Positions 9,826 through 17,781 of a stretch of 64,000 nucleotides of DNA are shown piece by piece. The DNA comes from an uncultured Flavobacteriales bacterium (GTDB lineage: Bacteria; Bacteroidota; Bacteroidia; Flavobacteriales_D; Crocinitomicaceae). The notes beneath the pieces are model-generated. The model saw only the letters and a program-made list of their open reading frames with translations. It had not been told where the DNA came from and made no database searches. The position numbers were made by a program, and so were the translations under genes. The stretch spans positions 248,001 through 312,000 of the forward strand of contig CALEIK010000025.1 of NCBI GenBank assembly GCA_937876195.1, given 5' to 3'. The number at the start of each line of letters is the position of its first letter. Position 1 is the first letter of the stretch.

Positions 9826-10264
9826 CACTTTAAGAGCGAAAAGAGTAAAATTAAATAGGATGAATGGTGTTACATTCGTATGAGTTGAATGTGGGGTGGA
9901 TGGTAGTATTGAAAGTGAGGTTTATGAAAGTCGACGGGTAGTCAATATTGGTTCAGACAAAGAAGAGTTGGATTAAACGCAATATCGCAATATTTCGAAA
10001 TTTGGTTAATTAATAAAAGGTTGTTTTTCAGTGTGTTAATATTGAACCCGATGAATTTGGAATTTCGAAATATTGCGATATTGCAACTTGTAGATCTGTA
10101 CACTAAACCGTGCCGTACCTCGAATGTATGTTACAAATAAACAAAACGTGAACAAAATGTTAATAACTGTGGAAAAGATTGTTGAAAACCAAAAAATGGG
10201 TGCTTAAAATCACTTTTTCAGTTGCTTACCTTTGCATAGAACAATAAATCTCAACCTCAGAGCA
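9826..10264. repeat. Intergenic region with a 24-bp perfect inverted repeat pair
   Basis: The 440-base gap between the efflux operon and the next gene holds no gene. Arms at 9980-10003 and 10061-10084 are exact reverse complements over 24 bases and contain the repeat core ATATCGCAATATTTCGAA. The spacer of 57 bases is not obviously conserved with other copies. Both arms contain the 14-bp quasi-palindrome TCGCAATATTTCGA or its complement. The remainder is AT-rich and unremarkable up to the promoter of the downstream gene. Confidence 0.9.
10227..10234 (+). promoter_or_regulatory. -7 box upstream of the unknown gene at 10265
   Basis: TACCTTTG matches the TAnnTTTG consensus exactly. It overlaps the TTG at 10232 that would open a longer frame, so the ATG at 10265 is the better start, with a leader of roughly 25 bases. 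Confidence 0.6.
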
Positions 10265-10804
10265 ATGTTTGGAACTATTTTACGGAAAAAGATAAGCGAC
10301 GATAAATTGGCAAATATATTTATCAATAGTTTATTCAATACAATCGATACTGGTTTTCCAGTCGTGGCAGAATTTATTAACGATGACCCAGCATTTGTTC
10401 GTTCGCCTAATATTCAACCAACGGACACTTATGAATTTGCATTAATATTGATTGTTGGGAATATGTCTTTCTTAGAAAGTGCATTTGACCCCGAGCAAGC
10501 AGATAAAGTTGAAAAATTGGTTTATGAAAAGTTAGCGAAAGTCTATGATATGCCAGTTTCTGAGTTTAAGTCACTGTTGAAAGATTATAAAACACTTATT
10601 TCGCGTTTGAATAACCCTTCCAAGAATATGATTTACGGGATGTCAAAAGCGATTTTTGATAAATATACTTTGTACAACTTTCAAGATGAGTACTTCAAAC
10701 GCATGCAAGCACCGAACCCTTTGTTTTTAAAACGTATGGATGAAGTCGTTGAGAATTTTGTGTGGGACTGGGATGCGTTTTTCAAGAAGTATAAGTTGGA
10801 TTAA
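10265..10804 (+). CDS. Conserved-looking hypothetical protein
   Basis: I do not recognise a family for this 179-residue protein. It has no signal peptide or membrane segment and looks mostly alpha-helical, with charged helices around residues 75-105 (EQADKVEKLVYEKLAKVY) and aromatic-rich ends (NFVWDWDAFFKKY). This suggests a soluble cytoplasmic protein. The ATG at 10265 is preferred because a perfect -7 box ends at 10234. It is monocistronic, convergent with rsmG, and bracketed by copies of the intergenic repeat: a perfect inverted pair upstream and a decayed copy near 10870 downstream. Codon use resembles its neighbours, so transfer is not indicated. Confidence 0.7.
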   Translation: MFGTILRKKISDDKLANIFINSLFNTIDTGFPVVAEFINDDPAFVRSPNIQPTDTYEFALILIVGNMSFLESAFDPEQADKVEKLVYEKLAKVYDMPVSEFKSLLKDYKTLISRLNNPSKNMIYGMSKAIFDKYTLYNFQDEYFKRMQAPNPLFLKRMDEVVENFVWDWDAFFKKYKLD

Positions 10805-10865
10805 TCACTGCTTTTCATTAGACGACCTCGACTATTTTAAATTTTGCACCTGCGAAGCAAGCACT

Positions 10866-10912
10866 GAATGTAATATCGAAATATGGCGATGTATTGAATT
10901 CGAAAGCTAAGA
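10866..10912. repeat. Decayed copy of the intergenic repeat
   Basis: The segment near 10870-10890 reads AATATCGAAATATGGCGAT, a one- or two-base variant of the core. It is followed by a second TTCGAA at about 10898. It lies between the convergent ends of the unknown gene and rsmG. Confidence 0.5.
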
Positions 10913-10944
10913 CCCGCACATCGAGCATGTAGAGATGGTTATTT

Positions 10945-11571
10945 CTAGTGTAAATAAACCACCTTCTTCGTTTCGAAAAATTCTTCTTTGAAAAAAACAC
11001 TAATGTTCGTGTAGCGAATGTGCCCTCGTATTCCAGCCATTTCCTCGCGTAAATCACCGCCTTTTAAATAGAGAATACCGTTTTTCAATTGATTTTTATT
11101 CTCCTTTAATAGCTTTCCTTTCGTCCATTTCATAAATGTCGGCATAGCGGTAACGGCACGACTTACAATGAAATCAAATTGCTCGTTGATATTCTCTGCC
11201 CGTTCGTGCATGGTGCGGACATTGGTCAGTCCTAATGCTTGTGTAACTTCGTTCACAACTTTGATTTTCTTGCCGATTGAGTCGACTAACAAGAAATCAC
11301 ACTCCGGGAATATAATGGCGAGTGGAATCCCGGGAAAACCGCCGCCAGTTCCAATATCTAGAATTCGTGTACCTGGTTTAAATTGTATCACTTTCGAAAT
11401 CGCCAATGAATGCAATACGTGGCGTTCATAGAAGTTGTCAGTATCTTTTCTAGAGATTACATTAATTTGGCTGTTCCATTCAGCATATAGCTTTCCTAGG
11501 GCATCGAATTTTTGTTGCTGATTGGCAGTTAAATCTGGGAAATAATGTGCGATGAGATCAATGTCCTGCAT
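10945..11571 (-). CDS. rsmG: 16S rRNA (guanine527-N7)-methyltransferase RsmG
   Basis: RsmG (GidB) methylates N7 of G527 in 16S rRNA using S-adenosylmethionine. The 208-residue length is normal. The SAM-binding motif I is ILDIGTGGGFPGIPLAI (residues about 70-86), preceded by ERHVLHSLAI, a family hallmark. LLVDSIGKKIKVV and FDFIVSRAVTAMP are motif II and the catalytic-site region. It lies 3 bp downstream of the ECF sigma factor gene on the same strand, so the two are probably co-transcribed. Confidence 0.95.
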   Translation of the reverse strand: MQDIDLIAHYFPDLTANQQQKFDALGKLYAEWNSQINVISRKDTDNFYERHVLHSLAISKVIQFKPGTRILDIGTGGGFPGIPLAIIFPECDFLLVDSIGKKIKVVNEVTQALGLTNVRTMHERAENINEQFDFIVSRAVTAMPTFMKWTKGKLLKENKNQLKNGILYLKGGDLREEMAGIRGHIRYTNISVFFKEEFFETKKVVYLH

Positions 11572-11574
11572 GAC

Positions 11575-12180
11575 TTAGAAATTATCTTTCGTCTTTTCCA
11601 TCATATTTGCGAGGAAATCACGCGCCCTAAATAGTTGAGCTTTCACAGTTCCAAGTGGAAGATTTAATTCTTCAGAAATTTCTTCGTAACTCAACTCCTC
11701 AAAGTAACGTTTTTCGACAAGAACGCGATAACGAGGTTTTAACTTGTTGACCAGTTCACGCATGTGCACTACCTTTTGTTTGTGCATGATGGTTTCTTCT
11801 GGGTCAAGGGTGTTGCTTTCTGCATCGAAGAAGAGTACCTCTCCGTCATCCGTTGTCATCCCTGAATCCATGGAAGTCACTTTGATCCGCTTTTTACGAA
11901 TAAAATCGATGCAATTGTTGGAGGCGATTTTAAATAACCACGTAGAAAATGCATAATTCGGCGTGTATTGCTCCAGTCGATTGAAAGCCTTTCCAAATGC
12001 TTCGATTGTCAAGTCGTCCGCATCATCCGTGTTGTTTACCATTTTTAGCATGGTGAAATAGATGGATTCACGGTATTTACCCATTAACTCAGCATAAGCG
12101 GATTGATCACCCTTGATAGCTGCATCAATGAGGGTTAAATCCCGCTGTGCTTTATCTGATAAATGACTATTGTCTACCAT
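11575..12180 (-). CDS. ECF-type RNA polymerase sigma factor
   Basis: A 201-residue group IV sigma-70 factor. Region 2 contains YFTMLKMVNNTDDADDLTIEAFGKAF and FSTWLFKIASNNCIDFIRKKR (residues about 40-100). Region 4 contains LSYEEISEELNLPLGTVKAQLFRAR (residues about 165-190), the helix-turn-helix for -35 recognition. The linker is longer than usual and acidic (TTDDGEVLFFDAESN). No adjacent anti-sigma factor is present: the upstream gene is a glycosyltransferase (overlapping by 7 bp) and the downstream gene is rsmG. This is a common arrangement for RpoE-like housekeeping ECFs of Bacteroidota. Target promoters are unknown. Confidence 0.93.
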   Translation of the reverse strand: MVDNSHLSDKAQRDLTLIDAAIKGDQSAYAELMGKYRESIYFTMLKMVNNTDDADDLTIEAFGKAFNRLEQYTPNYAFSTWLFKIASNNCIDFIRKKRIKVTSMDSGMTTDDGEVLFFDAESNTLDPEETIMHKQKVVHMRELVNKLKPRYRVLVEKRYFEELSYEEISEELNLPLGTVKAQLFRARDFLANMMEKTKDNF

Positions 12181-13307
12181 TTGTTTTTGTCCTTTTTATC
12201 AATTGCATAGTACAAAGCAGGTGCGAAAAGCGCATAAGCAATGTCCAATAAAGGAAGTAATGCAATAAATGTTGACTCGTTCAATTTCTTAAAGGCTTTG
12301 CCTAATACGATCCACTTTATCGCTAATACGAAGATGAAAACCACTAAGGTTAACCAAATGAAATTGGAATCAAACAACAAAGTAACAAAGGAAATTAGCA
12401 TTAATAACAGCGATAGTGGATAGATTCCTAACATTAACTTTTTAATAACCTTGTAGCGCTCAGTCGTAGTGAAGTGCCTTGACTTTTGACGAATCCATTT
12501 TTCCCAGGTGGATGCTGGCTCTGAATGACAATACGCATCTGGATCAATGTTGATGGTGTAATTTCTTTTTTTGGCTGCTTCCTGGACAAATAGGTCATCG
12601 TCTCCTGAAGATAATGAGTAATGCGATTTGAAACCTGAAACACTGTTGAATACAGATTTGGTGTAGGCCATATTTCGACCAATTCCCATGTAGGGCAGTC
12701 CTGTTTTAGCAAATGAAAAGTAGTTCAATGCAATCCAAACTGTATCAAATCTAATAATTCTGTTGAGTAACCCTTTCTTCTTTTTGTAGGGTCCATAGCC
12801 CAATACGATTTCGTGTTTTTCATTGAATGAGTTGCTCATACTTCTCAACCATTGATTGCTTGCAGGTCGACAGTCGGCATCGGTAAACACTAGATGCTCG
12901 TATTTCGCTCCTTTAATTCCAATCGTCAGTGGTAGTTTTTTTCCGTACTTGAGATGTTCACTTCGCTCTACGGTAATCACTTTCATATTGGGAAATTCAT
13001 GTGCGTAGGCATCTAAGATGTATTTGGAATCATCCATGGATTGGTGATTGACCACGACTACCTCAAAATTTGGATAGTCTTGATCGAAAATGAACGGTAA
13101 GTTTTTAAATAAATTATCTGATTCATTTCGTGCTGCAATGATGATGGAGACACCTGGAAGTTCGCTGTTCTTTTCTTTTGTCCTGTGAAAGGCTAAGCGA
13201 CTATAAATCAACACTACGAAAAGGAGTTGAATTGCCGAAAAAATTGCAAAACATACAAACAAGTAGGTTCCTAGGGAGTCGTCAAATACAGGAAGAAATT
13301 CCAACAT
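12174..13307 (-). CDS. Family 2 glycosyltransferase, membrane-anchored
   Basis: A 377-residue GT-A fold glycosyltransferase. An N-terminal membrane helix (residues about 12-37) is followed by the catalytic domain: VSIIIAARNESDNL nucleotide-binding start, the TDADCRP metal-binding segment, and a late SGDDDLFVQEAA with a QKSRHF motif resembling QxxRW. Two to three membrane helices close the protein. The ATG at 13307 is chosen because the extra nine residues from 13334 are non-hydrophobic and run across a likely promoter region. It heads a minus-strand cluster with the sigma factor and rsmG and is divergent from tgt. Acceptor and sugar are unknown. Confidence 0.87.
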   Translation of the reverse strand: MLEFLPVFDDSLGTYLFVCFAIFSAIQLLFVVLIYSRLAFHRTKEKNSELPGVSIIIAARNESDNLFKNLPFIFDQDYPNFEVVVVNHQSMDDSKYILDAYAHEFPNMKVITVERSEHLKYGKKLPLTIGIKGAKYEHLVFTDADCRPASNQWLRSMSNSFNEKHEIVLGYGPYKKKKGLLNRIIRFDTVWIALNYFSFAKTGLPYMGIGRNMAYTKSVFNSVSGFKSHYSLSSGDDDLFVQEAAKKRNYTINIDPDAYCHSEPASTWEKWIRQKSRHFTTTERYKVIKKLMLGIYPLSLLLMLISFVTLLFDSNFIWLTLVVFIFVLAIKWIVLGKAFKKLNESTFIALLPLLDIAYALFAPALYYAIDKKDKNKW

Positions 13308-13351
13308 TGCTTTTGCTTTGTACAAATATGGCATGCTTTGTCAAATACATT

Positions 13352-13359
13352 TATCTTTG
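13352..13359 (+). promoter_or_regulatory. -7 box of the tgt-lptF/G operon
   Basis: TATCTTTG matches TAnnTTTG and ends 23 bases before the tgt ATG. No -33 TTTG at ideal spacing was found. Confidence 0.55.
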
Positions 13360-13382
13360 TCCCGTTTACTTATTAACAATTT

Positions 13383-14513
13383 ATGCACTTTACACTCGAA
13401 CATACTGATAGTGAATCCAAGGCGAGAGCAGGGGTATTACATACAGATCATGGAATTATTGAGACACCTATATTTATGCCTGTTGGAACAGCGGGAACGG
13501 TGAAGGGAGTGCATCAACATGAGTTAGAAGAAGATATAAAAGCCCAAATTATTCTTGGAAATACCTACCATCTTTTTTTGCGACCAGGATTGGATGTCAT
13601 TGAGCCAGCTGGCGGATTGCACAAATTTATAAATTGGGACAAACCTATTTTGACAGACAGCGGTGGCTATCAGGTTTATTCGCTTTCTGGTGCAAGGAAA
13701 ATAAAAGAGGAAGGTGTAACATTTCAATCGCATATCGATGGAAGCTATCATTTTTTCTCTCCCGAAGTAGCAATTGACATTCAACGATCAATTGGTGCTG
13801 ATATCATCATGGCTTTTGATGAGTGTACACCTTATCCATGCGACTATGATTACGCAAAACGATCGATGCACATGACACATCGCTGGTTGAAACGATGCTT
13901 CAATCAAATGGACGTTACTGAATCAAAATATGGACATGAGCAAGCACTGTTTCCTATTATCCAAGGAAGCACTTACGATGATTTGAGAAAAGAGTCAGCG
14001 GAAACAATTGCGTCTTATGATGCGGTTGGAAATGCTATTGGCGGATTGTCTGTCGGTGAGCCGGATGAAGAGTTATACAAAACCACTGATTTGGTCTGTG
14101 CAATTCTGCCAGAAGACAAACCACGTTATTTAATGGGTGTTGGAACGCCGGTAAACCTGTTGGAGTGTATTTCCATGGGAATTGATATGTTTGATTGTGT
14201 ACTACCATCGAGGAATGCACGACATGGAATGTTATTCACTTCAGAGGGTATAATGAATATAAAGAATAAGAAGTGGGAAAAAGATTTTTCACCACTAGAT
14301 CCAAATGGGACTTCCTATGTTGACAGCACATACAGCAAAGCATATTTACGCCATTTAATGCATTCGAAAGAACACTTGGCGATGCAGATTGCTACAATTC
14401 ATAACCTTGCGTTTTATTTGTGGCTGATGGCAGAAGCAAGAAATCAGATAAAGGCAGGAACATTTGTCGCTTGGAAAAATAAGATGATCCCTAAACTTGG
14501 TAATCGTTTGTAG
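13383..14513 (+). CDS. tgt: Queuine/preQ1 tRNA-guanine transglycosylase
   Basis: Tgt exchanges guanine 34 of GUN-anticodon tRNAs for preQ1 during queuosine synthesis. The 376-residue length is standard. Key features visible are TDSGGYQVYSL (catalytic Asp near residue 91), MAFDECTPYP, IGGLSVGEP (substrate loop) and YLMGVGTP. Near residue 268 is DCVLPSRNARHGMLFT, with the nucleophilic Asp. The zinc site region, which in other Tgt proteins carries CxCxxC, is here CxC-less (LDPNGTSYVDSTYSKAYLRHLMHSKE), so the usual cysteine ligands appear to be replaced. The downstream permease gene begins immediately after the stop codon. Confidence 0.95.
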   Translation: MHFTLEHTDSESKARAGVLHTDHGIIETPIFMPVGTAGTVKGVHQHELEEDIKAQIILGNTYHLFLRPGLDVIEPAGGLHKFINWDKPILTDSGGYQVYSLSGARKIKEEGVTFQSHIDGSYHFFSPEVAIDIQRSIGADIIMAFDECTPYPCDYDYAKRSMHMTHRWLKRCFNQMDVTESKYGHEQALFPIIQGSTYDDLRKESAETIASYDAVGNAIGGLSVGEPDEELYKTTDLVCAILPEDKPRYLMGVGTPVNLLECISMGIDMFDCVLPSRNARHGMLFTSEGIMNIKNKKWEKDFSPLDPNGTSYVDSTYSKAYLRHLMHSKEHLAMQIATIHNLAFYLWLMAEARNQIKAGTFVAWKNKMIPKLGNRL

Positions 14514-15590
14514 ATGCTAAAAATCATTGACAGATATATCATCCGCAAGTTCTTAAGTACCTTCTTCTTTATGTTGGCGGTCATTATGATCTTGGCAACG
14601 GTGTTTGATTTGTCGGACAAGCTGAGTGAATTCATTGATAATCGAGCTTCAGCAAAGGAGGTGTTTTTTGAATATTACATCAACTTCGTTTTGTTCTACA
14701 GCAATATGTTCTCGTCGATGATCATTTTTATTTCAGTGATTTGGTTCACTGCAAAAATGGCACAGGATACGGAAATCATACCGATTTGGAACAGTGGGCG
14801 TAAGTTCAGTCGCTTTGTGCGTCCTTACATGATTGCAGCAACTATCTTGATGGTAATTTCTTTGATATTCAACCATTTTATCATTCCACCATCCAATAAC
14901 ACGCGATTGGAATTCGAAGAGCGTTTTTATCGCCGTGCGATGACTGTTCTAAATTATCATGCTGAGTTTCCTCAGAATGAAGTCGTTTATTTCACTAGTT
15001 ATACAGCGGAAACTGACTTGATCAATAATTTTGTTGTTGAAAAGTGGGATGATAAGGGTAATCTTCTGGGCTTTGTCAAGGCGGAAACAGCAAGAAACAC
15101 CTACGGTACAAAAGAGTGGAAACTTTTCAATTACTATGTTAGGAAAGTAGGGTATCCGAACGACATTATTGAAGAGGGAGCCGAAAAGGACACGATTTTT
15201 CAGTTCGACATCGGTGAAATGGCGACACGCGACAATATTGCTGAGGCGATGAATTATTTTGAATTAAAGAAATTCATTGAGCGAGAACGTAAAAAGGGAT
15301 CTCCAATGGTTTCGACATACGAAATTGAACTGTACCAGAGAACGTCTTACCCATTTGCTACGTACGTGTTGACAATCATTGGAATCGCCGTTGCCAGCAG
15401 GAAGAAAAGAGGTGGGGTCGGTATAAATATTGCCATTGGACTAGGAATAATTTTCATCTATATTTTTGCAATGAAAGTCACCACGGTTGCCGCTATAAAT
15501 TTGGGATTCCCAGCAATGATAGCCGTTTGGGCACCTAATATTTTGTTTGGAGCTGTCGCTTATATACTTTACCGCAAGGCGATGAAGTAA
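14514..15590 (+). CDS. LptF/LptG-family permease (YjgP/YjgQ)
   Basis: A 358-residue inner membrane protein related to the LptF and LptG subunits of the LPS export ABC transporter. It begins MLKIIDRYIIRKFLSTFFFML, a typical LptF/G start with the amphipathic helix and first membrane segment. It has further membrane segments near residues 55-75 and 100-122 and a cluster of three after residue 275, flanking a periplasmic beta-jellyroll domain. Its ATG directly abuts the tgt stop codon, which suggests translational coupling. Whether it is the LptF or LptG equivalent cannot be decided; Bacteroidota usually carry two unlinked copies. Confidence 0.88.
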   Translation: MLKIIDRYIIRKFLSTFFFMLAVIMILATVFDLSDKLSEFIDNRASAKEVFFEYYINFVLFYSNMFSSMIIFISVIWFTAKMAQDTEIIPIWNSGRKFSRFVRPYMIAATILMVISLIFNHFIIPPSNNTRLEFEERFYRRAMTVLNYHAEFPQNEVVYFTSYTAETDLINNFVVEKWDDKGNLLGFVKAETARNTYGTKEWKLFNYYVRKVGYPNDIIEEGAEKDTIFQFDIGEMATRDNIAEAMNYFELKKFIERERKKGSPMVSTYEIELYQRTSYPFATYVLTIIGIAVASRKKRGGVGINIAIGLGIIFIYIFAMKVTTVAAINLGFPAMIAVWAPNILFGAVAYILYRKAMK

Positions 15591-15638
15591 TTATTTGTGT
15601 GACTTTTATATCTTTACCTGAACAAAAAAACTTTAAGA

Positions 15639-16403
15639 ATGCACATACTTTCGTTCAATGTAAATGGAATCCGCGCGATTGCTCAGAAGGACTTTTTCAA
15701 AGATATGAAGCGCTTGGATGCTGATATCGTTTGTTTGCAGGAAACCAAGGCAACTGTGGAACAAGTCAAAGAAACACTACAAGATCAATTATCTGGCTAC
15801 CATATTTTCGCGAATGAAGCGGAACGCAAGGGGTATTCAGGAACGGCTATTTTATCGAAGACAGCACCAATTTCGGTAAGTTATGATATTGGTATAACAG
15901 AACACGATCAAGAAGGAAGAGTGATTTGTGCCGAATACTCAGACTTTTATGTGATCACAGTATATGTTCCTAACTCAGGAAGTGATTTACGTCGATTGGA
16001 GTACCGACAAAAATGGGATACTGACTTTTTAAACTATATCAAATCATTGGAGACCAAAAAACCTGTAATTGTTTGTGGCGATTTTAATGTAGCGCATAAG
16101 GAAATTGACTTGGCACGTCCAAAGGCGAATTACAACAAGTCAGCGGGATTTATGCAAGAGGAAATTGATGGCATGGACCGGTATACCTCAAAAGGATTAG
16201 TGGACACCTTTCGTTTAAAGCAAGGCGCTGCTATAAAATATTCATGGTGGAGCTACCGTGGAGGAGCACGAGGGAAGAACGTGGGCTGGAGGATAGATTA
16301 TTTTTTGGTGTCAGAAAATCTTAGTAAAAAGGTTGCAGATGCATTCATTTTAAACGATGTTCACGGTTCGGATCATTGTCCCGTTGGCGTTAAACTAGCG
16401 TAA
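15639..16403 (+). CDS. xth: Exodeoxyribonuclease III
   Basis: A 254-residue AP endonuclease / 3'-5' exonuclease of the ExoIII (EEP) family in base excision repair. The catalytic landmarks are FNVNGIRA at the start, CLQETKA (metal-binding Glu), VYVPNSG, CGDFNVAHKEIDL (Asp and Asn), WWSYRGGARGKNVGWRIDYF and the terminal SDHCPV with the catalytic Asp-His. Length and motif order are normal. A TATCTTTA element about 30 bases upstream (15609-15616) is a near-consensus -7 box. The gene converges with the cyanophycinase-like gene, with 2 bases between their ends. Confidence 0.95.
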   Translation: MHILSFNVNGIRAIAQKDFFKDMKRLDADIVCLQETKATVEQVKETLQDQLSGYHIFANEAERKGYSGTAILSKTAPISVSYDIGITEHDQEGRVICAEYSDFYVITVYVPNSGSDLRRLEYRQKWDTDFLNYIKSLETKKPVIVCGDFNVAHKEIDLARPKANYNKSAGFMQEEIDGMDRYTSKGLVDTFRLKQGAAIKYSWWSYRGGARGKNVGWRIDYFLVSENLSKKVADAFILNDVHGSDHCPVGVKLA

Positions 16404-16405
16404 AG

Positions 16406-17707
16406 TTATTGTTTTACAATGTTGAACTGCTGGTTTGAATCGTTGCTTCTAACGGTAACTAGATAAAAACCATTTTTTAAATCATTCGTTTCGAGATTCA
16501 CTGCGTTTTGTTGCGGATTACTTGCATGCTTGACAATTCTTCCTGCTTGATCAAACAATGTAATTTCTTGTATCATGTCTGCGTTGGATTGTATCGAAAT
16601 AAATTCATTGAACGGATTCGGGTAGACCGAAATGGAAGTGTTGATCTTTTCAGCATCAATAGTGCTTGCCGTACAATTAATTCCAGCGCTATTTGACTCC
16701 AAAAGTGTTCCATTGTCTACGTACCAATTTAGCCAAGTTCCACCATTACCAGACTGCCAATCATTTAAATCAAAGGTATTTGTTCCCGCTAGGGTTCCTT
16801 TTACGGCATAGACTTTTAGCGCCTCACCTCCCAGGTTCCAGTTAAGCGGTGTGTTATTACTGCATGTTTCGGGAAATCTATTTGCTAATTCACAATTCGT
16901 TTGAATAAAGTAGGCATTGTCATCATAGGTTGGATATTGTCCATAAACACTAGCTGACCCGTTTTCATCAATACATACCGCCGTGTATTCATCACAGGCG
17001 ATTCCTTTTATTTCTAATCCTTCATCAGTCATTGTGCGCGCAATAAACGTAACCTGTCTTCCTTTACGATCTGGGTTGTCATAATGTGTATCGGTAATCA
17101 CGTTTGACATGTAAGGGGTATGGAGAAAATCATCTGAATCAACTGTCACGTTCGTATTGTATGGGTTCGCTAGAGCTGTCGCAGAGGTTACCGTTCCATT
17201 TTCCGCGGAAAAATAATAGCCACCAAGAATAGCCATTCCTGCGCTTGTGCCACCGATTACAATTGATCGGTTTTCAATTCCGTCGTTGATGAGGTCAGCA
17301 ATGCTGTTTCCACGCCAATAAGAAATATAATTCCATTGATCACCTCCAGCAAACCAAATAGCCTCGGCATTCATGATTTTTTGATGAATGTAGGTTTCAC
17401 TGCTGGCTGTAGCGTCATTGAAAACAATCGTTTCAACAGAGTTCACTGTAACCCCAAGATCTGTGTATAGGTAATCATTATAACCGTCTGATCCACTAGC
17501 TCGAAGTACTAAGATATCTCCACCATTGGCACGTTCAAGAAACCACTTCATTGCCTCATCTTCCTCAGTCGCACCTCCCATGAGGCATACTCCACCTGAG
17601 GCTGCCACGACTAAGTCGGTTGTATTTCCTGTGAAATACGAGGTGTAATTTTGAGCGTAGGTAAAATGTAGTATGAATCCACAAATTAGTAGGTTGATAT
17701 ATTTCAT
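16406..17707 (-). CDS. Secreted cyanophycinase-like S51 peptidase with T9SS sorting domain
   Basis: A 433-residue secreted protein. Residues 1-18 form a signal peptide. The catalytic part resembles peptidase family S51 (cyanophycinase and dipeptidase E): ASGGVCLMGG, IWFAGGDQWNY, and the nucleophile elbow GGTSAGM with Ser155, followed by a DTHYDNPDRKGRQ segment like the cyanophycinase His region. The last 80 residues are a T9SS type A sorting domain (YPNPFNEFISI, then LKNGFYLVTV, then a basic end). The protein is therefore predicted to be released or attached at the cell surface after crossing the outer membrane. A short region around residue 325-335 lies between the catalytic and sorting domains. 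True substrate (cyanophycin or other aspartyl peptides) is unknown. Confidence 0.88.
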   Translation of the reverse strand: MKYINLLICGFILHFTYAQNYTSYFTGNTTDLVVAASGGVCLMGGATEEDEAMKWFLERANGGDILVLRASGSDGYNDYLYTDLGVTVNSVETIVFNDATASSETYIHQKIMNAEAIWFAGGDQWNYISYWRGNSIADLINDGIENRSIVIGGTSAGMAILGGYYFSAENGTVTSATALANPYNTNVTVDSDDFLHTPYMSNVITDTHYDNPDRKGRQVTFIARTMTDEGLEIKGIACDEYTAVCIDENGSASVYGQYPTYDDNAYFIQTNCELANRFPETCSNNTPLNWNLGGEALKVYAVKGTLAGTNTFDLNDWQSGNGGTWLNWYVDNGTLLESNSAGINCTASTIDAEKINTSISVYPNPFNEFISIQSNADMIQEITLFDQAGRIVKHASNPQQNAVNLETNDLKNGFYLVTVRSNDSNQQFNIVKQ

Positions 17708-17781
17708 CGTTGTTTTCTTTCAAACATAGTTAAAAACGATGAAACAGTATCAAGAAGCAGGACTGAGAATCTGTTAATTTC

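Noticed and set aside
10232..10264. An N-terminal extension of the unknown protein at 10265
   Set aside because: The upstream TTG start lies inside the -7 box TACCTTTG, so it would not be transcribed as a start.
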